DNA from: Nioella aestuarii
GTDB taxonomy: Bacteria; Pseudomonadota; Alphaproteobacteria; Rhodobacterales; Rhodobacteraceae
Reading direction: 5' to 3'
Assembly: GCF_050896395.1 (NCBI RefSeq)
Contig: NZ_JBPBBA010000020.1
Span: 1 to 64,000, forward strand
Length of the DNA: 64,000 nt
In this document: positions 24,947 to 33,341 of the stretch, piece after piece
Layout: every line of letters starts with the position of its first letter
Position numbering within the stretch: position 1 is the first letter of the stretch
The notes under the pieces: generated by a model
Told to the model about the DNA's origin: nothing
The model's input: the letters and a program-made list of their open reading frames with translations, nothing else
The model's database searches: none
Translations under genes and position numbers: made by a program

Positions 24947-25656
24947 CAGATCCGGCCGCACATCTTCTGATTGTCGACGATGATGAACGCATTCGCGGTC
25001 TTCTGCAGAAGTTCCTTATCCGCAATGGATTTATCGTCAGCTCGGCCCGCGATGCGGCCCATGCGCGCCGTCTTTTGGAGGGGCTGGAATTTGATCTGAT
25101 CGTGCTGGACGTGATGATGCCGGGCGAGGATGGGATCAGCCTGACGAAGGCACTTCGTGAAACCCTGTCGACACCCATCATGTTGCTGACCGCACGGGGC
25201 GAGGCAAGCGACCGGATAACGGGGTTGGAGGCAGGGGCAGACGACTATCTGCCAAAACCGTTCGAACCGCGCGAATTGCTGTTGCGGATCAACGCGATCC
25301 TGCGGCGTGTGCCAAGCGTGTCCGAGACGCAGACGGCCCCCAAGATGCTGCATCTAGGCCCCATCCGATACGATTTGGAACGTGGTGAGATGTGGCAAGG
25401 CCAGACCCCCATTCGGTTGACTGCGACAGAATCCGCCCTGATGCGCATCTTTTCGGCCTGCCCGAACGAAGCGGTCAGCCGCGCGCAGCTGGTCGAGGAT
25501 CTGGGCCGAGACAAGGGTGCAGGCAGCACGACCAGCCAGGAGCGCGCTGTTGATGTGCAGATCACCCGCCTGCGCCGCAAGATCGAGGCCGATCCGAAAC
25601 AACCCCGCTATCTGCAAACGGTCCGTGGCGCGGGCTATATGCTGGCCCCCGACTAA
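24943..25656 (+). CDS. petR: OmpR-family response regulator PetR
   Basis: 237 aa. Receiver domain 1-120 with acidic pocket Asp12/Asp13, phospho-acceptor Asp56 (IVLDVMMPGEDG) and Lys in YLPKPFEP; winged-helix DNA-binding domain about 140-235 ending in RYLQTVRGAGYMLAPD. No histidine kinase gene is adjacent, as in R. capsulatus, where PetR's kinase is also not encoded with it. In that species petPR lie upstream of petABC; here histone-deacetylase-like genes follow instead. Confidence 0.9.
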   Translation: MTDPAAHLLIVDDDERIRGLLQKFLIRNGFIVSSARDAAHARRLLEGLEFDLIVLDVMMPGEDGISLTKALRETLSTPIMLLTARGEASDRITGLEAGADDYLPKPFEPRELLLRINAILRRVPSVSETQTAPKMLHLGPIRYDLERGEMWQGQTPIRLTATESALMRIFSACPNEAVSRAQLVEDLGRDKGAGSTTSQERAVDVQITRLRRKIEADPKQPRYLQTVRGAGYMLAPD

Positions 25657-25665
25657 GGTGTTCCG

Positions 25666-26592
25666 ATGACTCTTCTGATGACCAATGACGCGGGGCTGTT
25701 GCACCAGATGCCCCCGGGTCACCCCGAGCAGATCGCGCGGCTTGAGCATGTGAACCGCGCGTTGTCTGCGCCGGAGTTTGCCGCGCTGGACCGTCGCCCG
25801 TCACCAATGGCCACCGAAGCCGATCTTTTGCTGGCTCATCCTGCGGCGCATGTGGACGCCATCCGCGATGTGGCACCTGCAACGGGCTACGTTGCGCTCG
25901 ACCCCGATACCTCGATGTCTCCCGGCACATGGGAAGCCGCCCTGCGGGGCGTTGGTGGCTGCCTTGCCGCCGTCGACGCGGTATTCGCGGGTGAAGCAAA
26001 GAACGCCTTTGTCGCCACGCGGCCCCCCGGCCACCATGCCGAAAAGACCCGCCCAATGGGATTCTGTCTGTTTGGCAATGTAGCCATCGCCGCGAAACAC
26101 GCGCTGGAACGTCACGGGTTGGAACGGGTGGCCATCGTCGATTTCGACGTCCATCACGGCAATGGCACGCAGGACCTTCTATGGGACGAGCCGCGGACGC
26201 TGTTCATCTCGTCCCACCAGATGCCGCTCTATCCCGGCACCGGTGCGGCCCATGAAAGGGGCGCGCATGGAAACGTGATCAACGCGCCGCTCTCGCCCGG
26301 AACCGATGGCGCGACCATGCGCTCAGTCTATTCCTCTCGCCTGTTGCAACGCGTGCGGGAGTTCGAGCCCCAGCTACTGCTGATCTCGGCCGGGTTCGAC
26401 GCCCATGAAGACGACCCGTTGGCAAACCTCAACTGGACGACCGAGGATTTCGCGTGGATCACTCGGGAACTGTGCACGGTCGCGGATGAAACCTGCGGCG
26501 GCAAGCTCGTGTCCTCGCTGGAAGGGGGCTATAACCTCGATGCCCTGGCGGCATCCGTCGCGGCCCATGTCTCCGAACTGATGGACGCCTGA
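25666..26592 (+). CDS. Histone deacetylase family protein 1 (class II / acetylpolyamine amidohydrolase-like)
   Basis: Zn-dependent amidohydrolase of the arginase/deacetylase fold, 308 aa. Active-site motifs are intact: RPPGHHAEK (His dyad), VDFDVHHGNGTQ and SAGFDAHEDDPL (zinc ligands), and LEGGYNLDAL (transition-state Tyr). The substrate in bacteria is usually an acetylated polyamine, acetoin-related compound or lysine. It is followed by a paralogue at a 1-nt interval and starts 9 bases after petR. Confidence 0.92.
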   Translation: MTLLMTNDAGLLHQMPPGHPEQIARLEHVNRALSAPEFAALDRRPSPMATEADLLLAHPAAHVDAIRDVAPATGYVALDPDTSMSPGTWEAALRGVGGCLAAVDAVFAGEAKNAFVATRPPGHHAEKTRPMGFCLFGNVAIAAKHALERHGLERVAIVDFDVHHGNGTQDLLWDEPRTLFISSHQMPLYPGTGAAHERGAHGNVINAPLSPGTDGATMRSVYSSRLLQRVREFEPQLLLISAGFDAHEDDPLANLNWTTEDFAWITRELCTVADETCGGKLVSSLEGGYNLDALAASVAAHVSELMDA

Positions 26593-26593
26593 G

Positions 26594-27532
26594 GTGGCCA
26601 CCGGGCTAGTCACCCATCCTGATTGCCTTGCGCATGTGACGCCTGCCCATGTCCATGAACAGCCCGCCCGGTTGGCCCGCGTTTTACAAGCGTTGGAGGG
26701 GTTGCCAGTGTTCCGCTACGAGGCCCCGTTGGCCAGCGACGCCACGCTTCTGACGCTTCACACGCCCGCCTATCTGGATCACATCCGCAGCTCTGTACCG
26801 CTGGACGGGTTCACGATGCTGGACCCGGATACAGACGAAGAAACCTTCCTGTCGCCCACCTCCCTGCCTGCGCTTTACCGCGCGGTTGGGGGTGTTCATC
26901 GTGCAATTGACCTTGTGCTGTCAGGCGAGCTGACCAACGCCTTCGCCGCCATACGTCCGCCCGGGCACCATGCGGAACAGGAACTGCCCATGGGGTTTTG
27001 TTTCTTCGGCAACGTGGCTTTGGGTGCGAAATATGCGCTGGATCATCATGGGCTGTCGCGCGTTGCCATCGTCGATTTCGACGTGCACCACGGCAATGGC
27101 ACGCAAGCGCTGTTATGGGATGAACCCCGTGCCTTGGTGATCACCTCGCAGCAAATGCCGCTGTGGCCCGATACCGGTGATGTCTCAGAGACCGGCGCGC
27201 ATAACAACGTGGTGAACGTACCGCTCGCCCCCGGCACAGGTGGCAAGGCCCTGCGTGAGGCCTACGAAGCCGTGGTGTTCCCCAGGTTAGAGGCGTTCCG
27301 GCCAGAACTGCTGCTCGCCTCCGCCGGATTCGACTGCCACGCCGCCGACCCTCTGTCGCAACTGGCCTGGGTCGAAGAGGATTACGAGTGGCTCACGCAC
27401 CGGCTTTGCGATATTGCGGATCGGTATTGCGGCGGCCGCATGGTCTCGACTCTCGAAGGCGGCTATGATCTGGACGCCCTTGCGGCCTCGGCCGCCACCC
27501 ATGTGCGCGTTTTGACGGAGAGAAGCGGATGA
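26594..27532 (+). CDS. Histone deacetylase family protein 2 (tandem paralogue)
   Basis: 312 aa from a GTG codon one base after the stop of the first deacetylase gene. It shares the whole fold and catalytic set (RPPGHHAEQ, VDFDVHHGNGTQ, SAGFDCHAADPL, LEGGYDLDAL), with many short identical blocks, but differs in the N-terminal loops around the substrate tunnel (THPDCLAHVTPAHVHEQP). This copy more closely resembles the single deacetylase that usually precedes xseB in Rhodobacteraceae, and it overlaps xseB by 4 bases. Confidence 0.92.
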   Translation: MATGLVTHPDCLAHVTPAHVHEQPARLARVLQALEGLPVFRYEAPLASDATLLTLHTPAYLDHIRSSVPLDGFTMLDPDTDEETFLSPTSLPALYRAVGGVHRAIDLVLSGELTNAFAAIRPPGHHAEQELPMGFCFFGNVALGAKYALDHHGLSRVAIVDFDVHHGNGTQALLWDEPRALVITSQQMPLWPDTGDVSETGAHNNVVNVPLAPGTGGKALREAYEAVVFPRLEAFRPELLLASAGFDCHAADPLSQLAWVEEDYEWLTHRLCDIADRYCGGRMVSTLEGGYDLDALAASAATHVRVLTERSG

Positions 27533-27774
27533 GCGACCAGAAAAAGATCGAGGAAATGAGCTTCGAGGAAGCGATCCGGGAACTGGAAACGGTGGTGGGT
27601 CAGCTCGACCGGGGTGATGTGGCGCTTGAGGACTCCATCAAGCTTTATGAACGCGGCGCGGCGCTGAAGGCCCGTTGCGAAACGAAGCTGAAGAAAGCCG
27701 AGGAAAAGGTGGCGCAAATCACGCTGGACGCCAATGGGCAGCCCACGGGGGCGAAGCCGGTCGAAGGGCTGTAA
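27529..27774 (+). CDS. xseB: Exodeoxyribonuclease VII small subunit
   Basis: 81-aa helical protein; MSFEEAIRELETVVGQLDRG and LYERGAALKARCETKL are the XseB signatures. It partners XseA (not in this window) to form the nuclease acting on single-stranded DNA. It has an ATGA overlap with the upstream deacetylase and lies 3 bases before ispA. Confidence 0.95.
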   Translation: MSDQKKIEEMSFEEAIRELETVVGQLDRGDVALEDSIKLYERGAALKARCETKLKKAEEKVAQITLDANGQPTGAKPVEGL

Positions 27775-27777
27775 CCC

Positions 27778-28644
27778 TTGTTTACACAGAAGTTGAAAGA
27801 GGCGCAGGACGCGATTGCGCGTGCCCTTACGGACCGCATGGCGGTGCTTGGATCCGACCGGGTGGCCGAGGGAATGCGCTACACCACGGCGGGCGGTAAG
27901 CGGCTGCGCGGCTTTCTCGTGCTGGAAACGTCACGACTGACCGGGGGCAACGACGTGGCCGCGATGCAGGCGGCCTGCGCCGTGGAATGTATCCATGCCT
28001 ATAGCTTGGTTCATGATGACCTGCCCTGCATGGACGACGACGACCTGCGCCGGGGCCTGCCAACCGTTCACAAGAAATGGGACGAGGCGACAGCGGTGCT
28101 GGTGGGCGACGCGCTGCAAAGCTTTGCGTTTGAACTGTTGGCCGATCCCGCAACGGGCGACGCCGAGCAGCGTGCCGAACTGGTGCTGACCCTTGCCCGC
28201 GCCTCTGGCCCGCAAGGGATGGTGCTTGGGCAGGCACAGGACATTGCCGCTGAAACGGCGGATAGCCCCCTGACGCTTGCCCAGATCACTGAATTGCAGG
28301 CCAACAAAACGGGGGCCCTGCTGGAATGGCCCGTGGTCGCGGGGGCCATCCTTGGCCGTGCAGACCCTGACCCCCTGCGGCGCTATGCACGCGCGGTCGG
28401 CCTTGCCTTTCAGATCGCTGACGACATCTTGGATGTGGAGGGCGATGCCGAAAAGGCCGGCAAGGCGCTGCGCAAGGATGCCGAGGCTGGCAAGGCAACG
28501 TTCTTGTCTCTGCTCGGACTGGAGGGAGCCAAGCTCCGCGCGAAGGCGCTGATTGATGAGGCCGTTGAGGCGCTGGAACCATATGGCTCCGACGCCGAAA
28601 CCTTGCGGGAGCTGGCCCGTTTCGTTATCGCCCGTGACCAGTAA
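27778..28644 (+). CDS. ispA: Farnesyl/geranyl diphosphate synthase
   Basis: Condenses isopentenyl diphosphate with allylic diphosphates. 288 aa if started at TTG 27778 (FTQKLKEAQDAIARAL); the first in-frame ATG is 20 codons later and would cut into helix A, so TTG is preferred. First Asp-rich motif DDLPCMDDDD (residues 80-89) and second DDILD (215-219). It is in the conserved order xseB-ispA-dxs. Confidence 0.93.
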   Translation: MFTQKLKEAQDAIARALTDRMAVLGSDRVAEGMRYTTAGGKRLRGFLVLETSRLTGGNDVAAMQAACAVECIHAYSLVHDDLPCMDDDDLRRGLPTVHKKWDEATAVLVGDALQSFAFELLADPATGDAEQRAELVLTLARASGPQGMVLGQAQDIAAETADSPLTLAQITELQANKTGALLEWPVVAGAILGRADPDPLRRYARAVGLAFQIADDILDVEGDAEKAGKALRKDAEAGKATFLSLLGLEGAKLRAKALIDEAVEALEPYGSDAETLRELARFVIARDQ

Positions 28645-28662
28645 CCGAAATCGGAGAGCCAC

Positions 28663-30588
28663 ATGAGCCACCGCCCCGAAACGCCCCATCTGGACCGGAT
28701 CAAATCCCCGGCCGATTTGCGAGGGCTATCGGTGGTCGAGCTGCGCCGTGTGGCCGACGACCTTCGCACCGAAACCATTGCCGCAGTCAGCCAAACCGGC
28801 GGGCATCTGGGCGCGGGCCTTGGTGTGGTGGAGCTGACCGTGGCGCTTCATTCGGTTTTCGACACCCCGCGCGACAAGCTGATCTGGGACGTGAGCCACC
28901 AGTGCTATCCCCACAAGATCCTGACCGGTCGCCGCGATGCGATGCCAACCTTGCGAAAGAAGGACGGTATTTCCGGTTTCACCAAACGCAGCGAGTCGCC
29001 GTATGATCCGTTCGGCGCGGCCCATAGCTCTACCTCTATCTCGGCGGCGCTTGGCTTTGCCGTGGCGCGTGACCTGGGGGGCGTGCCCGATACGGGTGCG
29101 GGCGATGCGATTGCCGTGATCGGGGATGGCGCGATGTCTGGTGGCATGGCGTTTGAGGCAATGAACAACGCAGGCCATCTGGGCAAGCGTCTGATCGTGA
29201 TCCTGAATGACAACGAGATGAGCATTGCACCCCCCACGGGCGCGCTGTCTTCCTACCTCTCGCGGCTCTATGCCGGTGCGCCTTTTCAGGAACTGAAATC
29301 CGCCGCCAAAGGCGCGGTTTCGTTGCTGCCCGAGCCTTTCCAGGAAGGCGCGCGACGGGCAAAGGAACTGCTCAAGGCGGCAACCGTGGGTGGGACGCTG
29401 TTTGAGGAACTGGGCTTTTCCTATGTCGGTCCTATCGACGGGCACGACATGGAGCAGCTTGTCTCCGTCCTGCGGACGGTGAAGGCGCGCGCCGACGGGC
29501 CAATTCTGATCCATGCGATCACAAAGAAGGGCAAGGGATTTCGCCACGCGGAAGGTACGCCCGACAGGGGCCACGCCCGCGCACCGTTCGACCTGGTGAC
29601 CGGCGAGCAGCGAAAGGCGCCGTCCAACGCGCCCTCCTACACAAAGGTTTTTGCGCAAAGCCTGATCCGCGAGGCAGAGCTTGACGACAAGATCGTTGCC
29701 GTGACCGCCGCGATGCCGGATGGCACCGGTCTGGACATTTTCGGTGAGCGGTTCCCAAAGCGCGTCTTCGATGTCGGCATTGCCGAACAGCATGCCGTGA
29801 CCTTTTGTGCGGGGATGGCGGCGGGGGGGATGAAACCCTTCTGCACGATTTATTCGACCTTCCTGCAACGCGGCTATGACCAGGTCGTGCATGACGTGGC
29901 CATTCAGCGCCTGCCCGTCAGATTTGCCATTGATCGCGCAGGGTTAGTCGGCGCCGACGGGGCAACGCATGCGGGGTCTTTCGACGTGGCTTACCTTGCC
30001 AATTTGCCGGGTTTCGTCGTGATGGCGGCGGCCGATGAAGCAGAGCTGGTGCATATGGTGGCGACCGCAGCGGCGCATGACGAAGGCCCCATTGCCTTCC
30101 GCTACCCGCGGGGTGAGGGCGTGGGCGTGGACATGCCGGAACGCGGCGTGCCGCTGGAGATCGGTAAAGGCCGGATGATCCAAGAGGGTGCGCGGGTCGC
30201 GATCCTGTCCTTCGGCACCCGGCTGAGCGAGGTGCAGAAGGCCGCCGAGGCTCTGGCCGCTCGTGGAATTACACCTACGATTGCCGATGCACGCTTTGCC
30301 AAGCCATTGGATTCGGAGCTTATTCTGAAGCTCGCGGCTGATCACGAGGCGTTCATCACCATCGAGGAAGGCGCGGTTGGCGGCTTCGGCAGCCATGTGG
30401 CGCAGCTTCTGGCGGATGAGGGCGTTTTCGATCGCGGGCTGAAGTTCCGATCCATGGTTCTTCCCGATATTTTCATTGACCAGGCCAGCCCTGAAGACAT
30501 GTACGCCACGGCAGCGATGAACGCGGAGCATATCGAGGCGAAGGTGCTGGATGTGCTCGGCGTGGCGCGGCTGAGCCGCCAAGCCTAG
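28663..30588 (+). CDS. dxs: 1-deoxy-D-xylulose-5-phosphate synthase
   Basis: Thiamine-diphosphate transketolase-like enzyme that starts the MEP isoprenoid pathway, 641 aa. It has SHQCYPHKILTGRRD, the ThDP-binding GDGAMSGGMAFEAMNNAG, and DVGIAEQHAVTFCAGMA with the catalytic Glu. The ribosome site GGAG lies before ATG 28663, 18 bases after ispA. It is probably the last gene of the operon. Confidence 0.97.
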   Translation: MSHRPETPHLDRIKSPADLRGLSVVELRRVADDLRTETIAAVSQTGGHLGAGLGVVELTVALHSVFDTPRDKLIWDVSHQCYPHKILTGRRDAMPTLRKKDGISGFTKRSESPYDPFGAAHSSTSISAALGFAVARDLGGVPDTGAGDAIAVIGDGAMSGGMAFEAMNNAGHLGKRLIVILNDNEMSIAPPTGALSSYLSRLYAGAPFQELKSAAKGAVSLLPEPFQEGARRAKELLKAATVGGTLFEELGFSYVGPIDGHDMEQLVSVLRTVKARADGPILIHAITKKGKGFRHAEGTPDRGHARAPFDLVTGEQRKAPSNAPSYTKVFAQSLIREAELDDKIVAVTAAMPDGTGLDIFGERFPKRVFDVGIAEQHAVTFCAGMAAGGMKPFCTIYSTFLQRGYDQVVHDVAIQRLPVRFAIDRAGLVGADGATHAGSFDVAYLANLPGFVVMAAADEAELVHMVATAAAHDEGPIAFRYPRGEGVGVDMPERGVPLEIGKGRMIQEGARVAILSFGTRLSEVQKAAEALAARGITPTIADARFAKPLDSELILKLAADHEAFITIEEGAVGGFGSHVAQLLADEGVFDRGLKFRSMVLPDIFIDQASPEDMYATAAMNAEHIEAKVLDVLGVARLSRQA

Positions 30589-30594
30589 GGGTCG

Positions 30595-30624
30595 AAAAAG
30601 GGGGGTGCCATGCGTACACCCCCT
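30595..30624 (-). terminator. Hairpin with T-run for minus-strand transcription
   Basis: GGGGGTG (30601-30607) pairs with CACCCCC (30617-30623); AAAAA at 30595-30599 becomes a T-run on the minus strand. It could end transcripts of the ion-channel gene, whose stop is about 235 bases away. Part of its right arm belongs to an 11-bp iteron-like series. Confidence 0.5.
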
Positions 30625-30656
30625 GTGCATCCTCCGAACACCATGCGTGCAGACGA
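30613..30656. repeat. 11-bp-period iteron-like array, diverged copy
   Basis: CGTACACCCCC, TGTGCATCCTC, CGAACACCATG and CGTGCAGACGA follow each other without gaps. The order and spacing match the array at 47249-47292, including the final CGTxCAGACG unit. Confidence 0.45.
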
Positions 30657-30661
30657 TATGC

Positions 30662-30836
30662 GGTTTCGCCGCCTGCGGCGTCGATCCGGGAGCGGCCCTC
30701 GTCAAGCCCCTTTGGGGCCCTCCTCGGGCCGCGTTGCCACGGGATACCGAAAGGGTGGGTGCCTCACATGGGTGAGCCGGAACAGGTTGCAGCGATGGAT
30801 GCCTCCGGCGGGAGTATTTAGGCCAAGAAGAAGGGG
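30662..30836 (+). repeat. Dispersed intergenic repeat, long copy C
   Basis: Plus-strand block with GGTTTCGCCGCC, GGAGCGGCCCT and GCGTTGCCACGGGATA at the left. At the right is GATGCCTCCGGCGGGAG, then TATTT and GGCCAAGAAGAAGG. It matches the minus-strand block at 2080-2264. It sits between the convergent dxs and ion-channel genes. Confidence 0.6.
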
Positions 30837-30860
30837 CGACGGGCAGTCCCTTACGCAGCC

Positions 30861-31628
30861 TCAGCCGTGCCGATCCAGCCGTGCCTCGATTGCCTTCAGC
30901 CGTTCCAGCACCTCGTCGCGATAGGTTTCCGTCAGGGCCGTTTCCTCCTCGGAATGGGCGTCCTGCATGGAGTTCACAATGAGGCCCACCAAGAGGTTCA
31001 CCACGGCGAAGGTGGTGATCATGATGAAGGGGACGAAGAAGGCCCAGGCATAGGGGTAGACCTCTTGCACCGGGCGGACGATGCCCATGGACCAGCTTTC
31101 CAGCGTCATGATCTGGAAGAGCGTGTAGAAGGACCGGCCGAGATCACCAAACCAGTCCGGGAAGCTGGCCCCGAAGAGTTTCGTCGCCATGACCGCGCCG
31201 ATATAGAAGATGATCCCCATTAGGAGAAACACGCTGCCCATGCCGGGAAGCGCACGAACGAACCCTTCGACCACGCGGCGCAGGCGCGGAGCGACCGAAA
31301 TCACCCGCAGGATACGAAGGATGCGCAGTGAGCGGAGAACGGAGAAACCCTGACCGCCGGGGACCAGCGCCATACCGATGATTGCAGCGTCAAAAAGGTT
31401 CCAGCCGGAGCGGAAGAAGCGCGGGCCGTAGGCGATGAGCTTGGCAGAGAGTTCGATCACGAAGATCATCAGGCACAGCCGGTCGAGCACGGTGATAAGC
31501 CCACCCGCTTGCGCCATGGCGGCGTCTGACGTTTCAAGCCCGAGGATCACCGCGTTGAACAGGATCACGCCAATGATGGTGTTGCGTACCAGCGCTGTTT
31601 CCAGCTGGGTTTCAAGCCAGTGCCGCAT
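30861..31628 (-). CDS. Voltage-gated sodium channel, BacNav type
   Basis: 255-aa single-domain six-helix cation channel. ATG 31628 has a perfect AGGAGG 7 nt upstream. S4 carries Arg99, Arg102, Arg105 and Arg108 at every third position (RSLRILRILR). The selectivity filter TLESWSM (175-181) is the one found in sodium-selective NavAb and NavMs. S6 covers about 197-220, followed by an acidic neck and a C-terminal coiled-coil helix (EEETALTETYRDEVLERLKA). It would function as a homotetramer in the inner membrane. It is an isolated gene on the minus strand. Confidence 0.93.
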   Translation of the reverse strand: MRHWLETQLETALVRNTIIGVILFNAVILGLETSDAAMAQAGGLITVLDRLCLMIFVIELSAKLIAYGPRFFRSGWNLFDAAIIGMALVPGGQGFSVLRSLRILRILRVISVAPRLRRVVEGFVRALPGMGSVFLLMGIIFYIGAVMATKLFGASFPDWFGDLGRSFYTLFQIMTLESWSMGIVRPVQEVYPYAWAFFVPFIMITTFAVVNLLVGLIVNSMQDAHSEEETALTETYRDEVLERLKAIEARLDRHG

Positions 31629-31651
31629 GTGATCCCTCCTTTGTGCGAACG

Positions 31652-32866
31652 CTAGATATGGGCGCGGGTGAAGCTGGCGGCAAGTTCCACATGGGGGCTC
31701 CAGCGGAACTGATCGACCACCTGCACCCAATTGAGGCGATAGCCCGCATCGGTGAGCGTCTTTGCATCGCGTGCGAAGGTGATGGGGTTGCACGAAACGA
31801 AGCCGATCTTGGCAATATCGGACACGGCCAGGTCGCTGACCTGTGCCTCGGCGCCGGCGCGGGGTGGGTCGATGACGGCAGCGTCGAAGGGGGCCAGATC
31901 GTCACCCATCAGGGGGCGGCGGAACAGATCGCGGACCTCGGTGGTCACCTTCTTGATGCCGGTGGCGTGGCGCAGGCCGTGGTCGAGCGCCGCGATCATG
32001 TCGCGGTCGCCTTCGACGGCATGGACGGGCGCGCGGGCGGCCAGGGGGAATGTAAAGGTGCCGGAGCCCGAGAAGAGATCGACGATATGTTTCGCGCCCT
32101 GCGTGGCGTCCATCATCGCGGCCACAAGCGTGGCTTCGCCGTCGGGCGTGGCTTGCAGGAAGGCACCGGGGGGCGGGGTGACGGCGACGGTGCCAAACTG
32201 CTGAACGGGCGGCGATTCCGTAAAGACAGTGTCATCGTCCCATGTCAGCCGCGCGAACTGGCGGATGAACTGCGGCAGCGCCAGGCGCAGGGCCTCGTCC
32301 AGCGGTTTGCCGCCCGTCACGGCGCAGTCGATGCCGGTGTCAGAGCGGGTCAGTGCGAAGGACAGGGTGGCGCTGCGGGATCCGCCAAGGCGGGTGATCT
32401 GTTCCAGCGCGGGAAGCACTGTCATCAGGTCCGGGTGCAGCACGTGGCAATCGGTGATCGGCACGATGGTACCTGACCGTCGGGCGTGAAAGCCGACAAG
32501 CGCGCCTTTCTTGGTGCGGGTGCCGGCAAGGGTGGCGCGGCGGCGGCTGCGCGGAGGCGAGACGTGGATGGGGCGGAATTCAGCCGTCAGTCCCTGCGCG
32601 GAGAGGGCGGTTTCGACGACCTCCTGCTTCCAGCGGGCGAGGAAAGCGTCAGAGGCATGTTGCAGCGCGCAGCCACCGCATTGGCGGAAATGCGAACAAG
32701 GCGCCTTTACCCGATCGGACGACGGGGTAAGGATGCGGGGGGCATCCAAGCGACCGTCCTGAACGTCGCCCTCAACGGTTTCGCCGGGCAGGGTCAGGGG
32801 CGCAAGGATTGGGCCCTCGGCAATGCCGTCGCCCTTATGGCCAAGTCTTTGAATCGTGATTTCCAT
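31652..32866 (-). CDS. Class I SAM-dependent RNA m5U methyltransferase (RumA/RlmD-like)
   Basis: Methylates uridine-C5 in rRNA (or tRNA). 404 aa: TRAM-like N-terminal domain (1-45), a 4Fe-4S cysteine cluster Cys57, Cys63, Cys66 (APCSHFRQCGGC) plus a later Cys in TDCHVLHP, and a Rossmann methyltransferase domain with LFSGSGTFTFPLA. The catalytic Cys is in VSCNPITFARD. It is shorter than RlmD (about 433 aa) but keeps every motif. The exact target nucleotide cannot be fixed from sequence. Confidence 0.9.
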   Translation of the reverse strand: MEITIQRLGHKGDGIAEGPILAPLTLPGETVEGDVQDGRLDAPRILTPSSDRVKAPCSHFRQCGGCALQHASDAFLARWKQEVVETALSAQGLTAEFRPIHVSPPRSRRRATLAGTRTKKGALVGFHARRSGTIVPITDCHVLHPDLMTVLPALEQITRLGGSRSATLSFALTRSDTGIDCAVTGGKPLDEALRLALPQFIRQFARLTWDDDTVFTESPPVQQFGTVAVTPPPGAFLQATPDGEATLVAAMMDATQGAKHIVDLFSGSGTFTFPLAARAPVHAVEGDRDMIAALDHGLRHATGIKKVTTEVRDLFRRPLMGDDLAPFDAAVIDPPRAGAEAQVSDLAVSDIAKIGFVSCNPITFARDAKTLTDAGYRLNWVQVVDQFRWSPHVELAASFTRAHI

Positions 32867-32905
32867 GGTCAGCGCATAGCGCGGTTTCGGCCCGGCTGGA
32901 AGCCG

Positions 32906-33328
32906 TTATGACTTGGGGATCGCGGGGCTGAACGCGTAGCCCTCGGGGCTGAGGATCGTGCCTTCGCGCAGCCCGTGGGGTTTGTCGGCGGGCGGTTCCA
33001 GAACCATGTGACCTGCGGCTTCGGCTTTCGCGGCTGCGTCATCGGGGTCGATCCCGAACAGGAAAAGCTGAAGGCCGCCGCCACGCGGGGGCGCTTCCGG
33101 GACAAAGCCGAGCAGCGGATGGCTGTGATAGGTGCCGTCGGAATGAAGCTGCATCATCATGCTGCCGTGGCGGATGATGGCGAAGTCATCGGTTAGCTGG
33201 TAGGCGGGCAGACCGAAGACGTCTTTCAGGAACGCGGCCAACCTGCGCACATCGGGAGATAGCAGGTTGACGCCGATGCCGGTCAGGCTGCGGCCGAATT
33301 CCTCGGCGGGGACGGTTTCCAGATCCAT
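32906..33328 (-). CDS. VOC-family (glyoxalase/bleomycin-resistance-like) protein
   Basis: 140 aa from ATG 33328 (MDLETVPAEEFGRSLTGIGV); an open frame further up is not family-like. It is a single pair of beta-alpha-beta-beta-beta modules: GVNLLSPDVRRLAAFLKDVFG then GGGLQLFLFGIDPDDAAAKA. A possible metal ligand set is unclear. Function unknown. It lies just downstream of the ABC exporter pair. Confidence 0.82.
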   Translation of the reverse strand: MDLETVPAEEFGRSLTGIGVNLLSPDVRRLAAFLKDVFGLPAYQLTDDFAIIRHGSMMMQLHSDGTYHSHPLLGFVPEAPPRGGGLQLFLFGIDPDDAAAKAEAAGHMVLEPPADKPHGLREGTILSPEGYAFSPAIPKS

Positions 33329-33341
33329 GGGCACACCTCGA

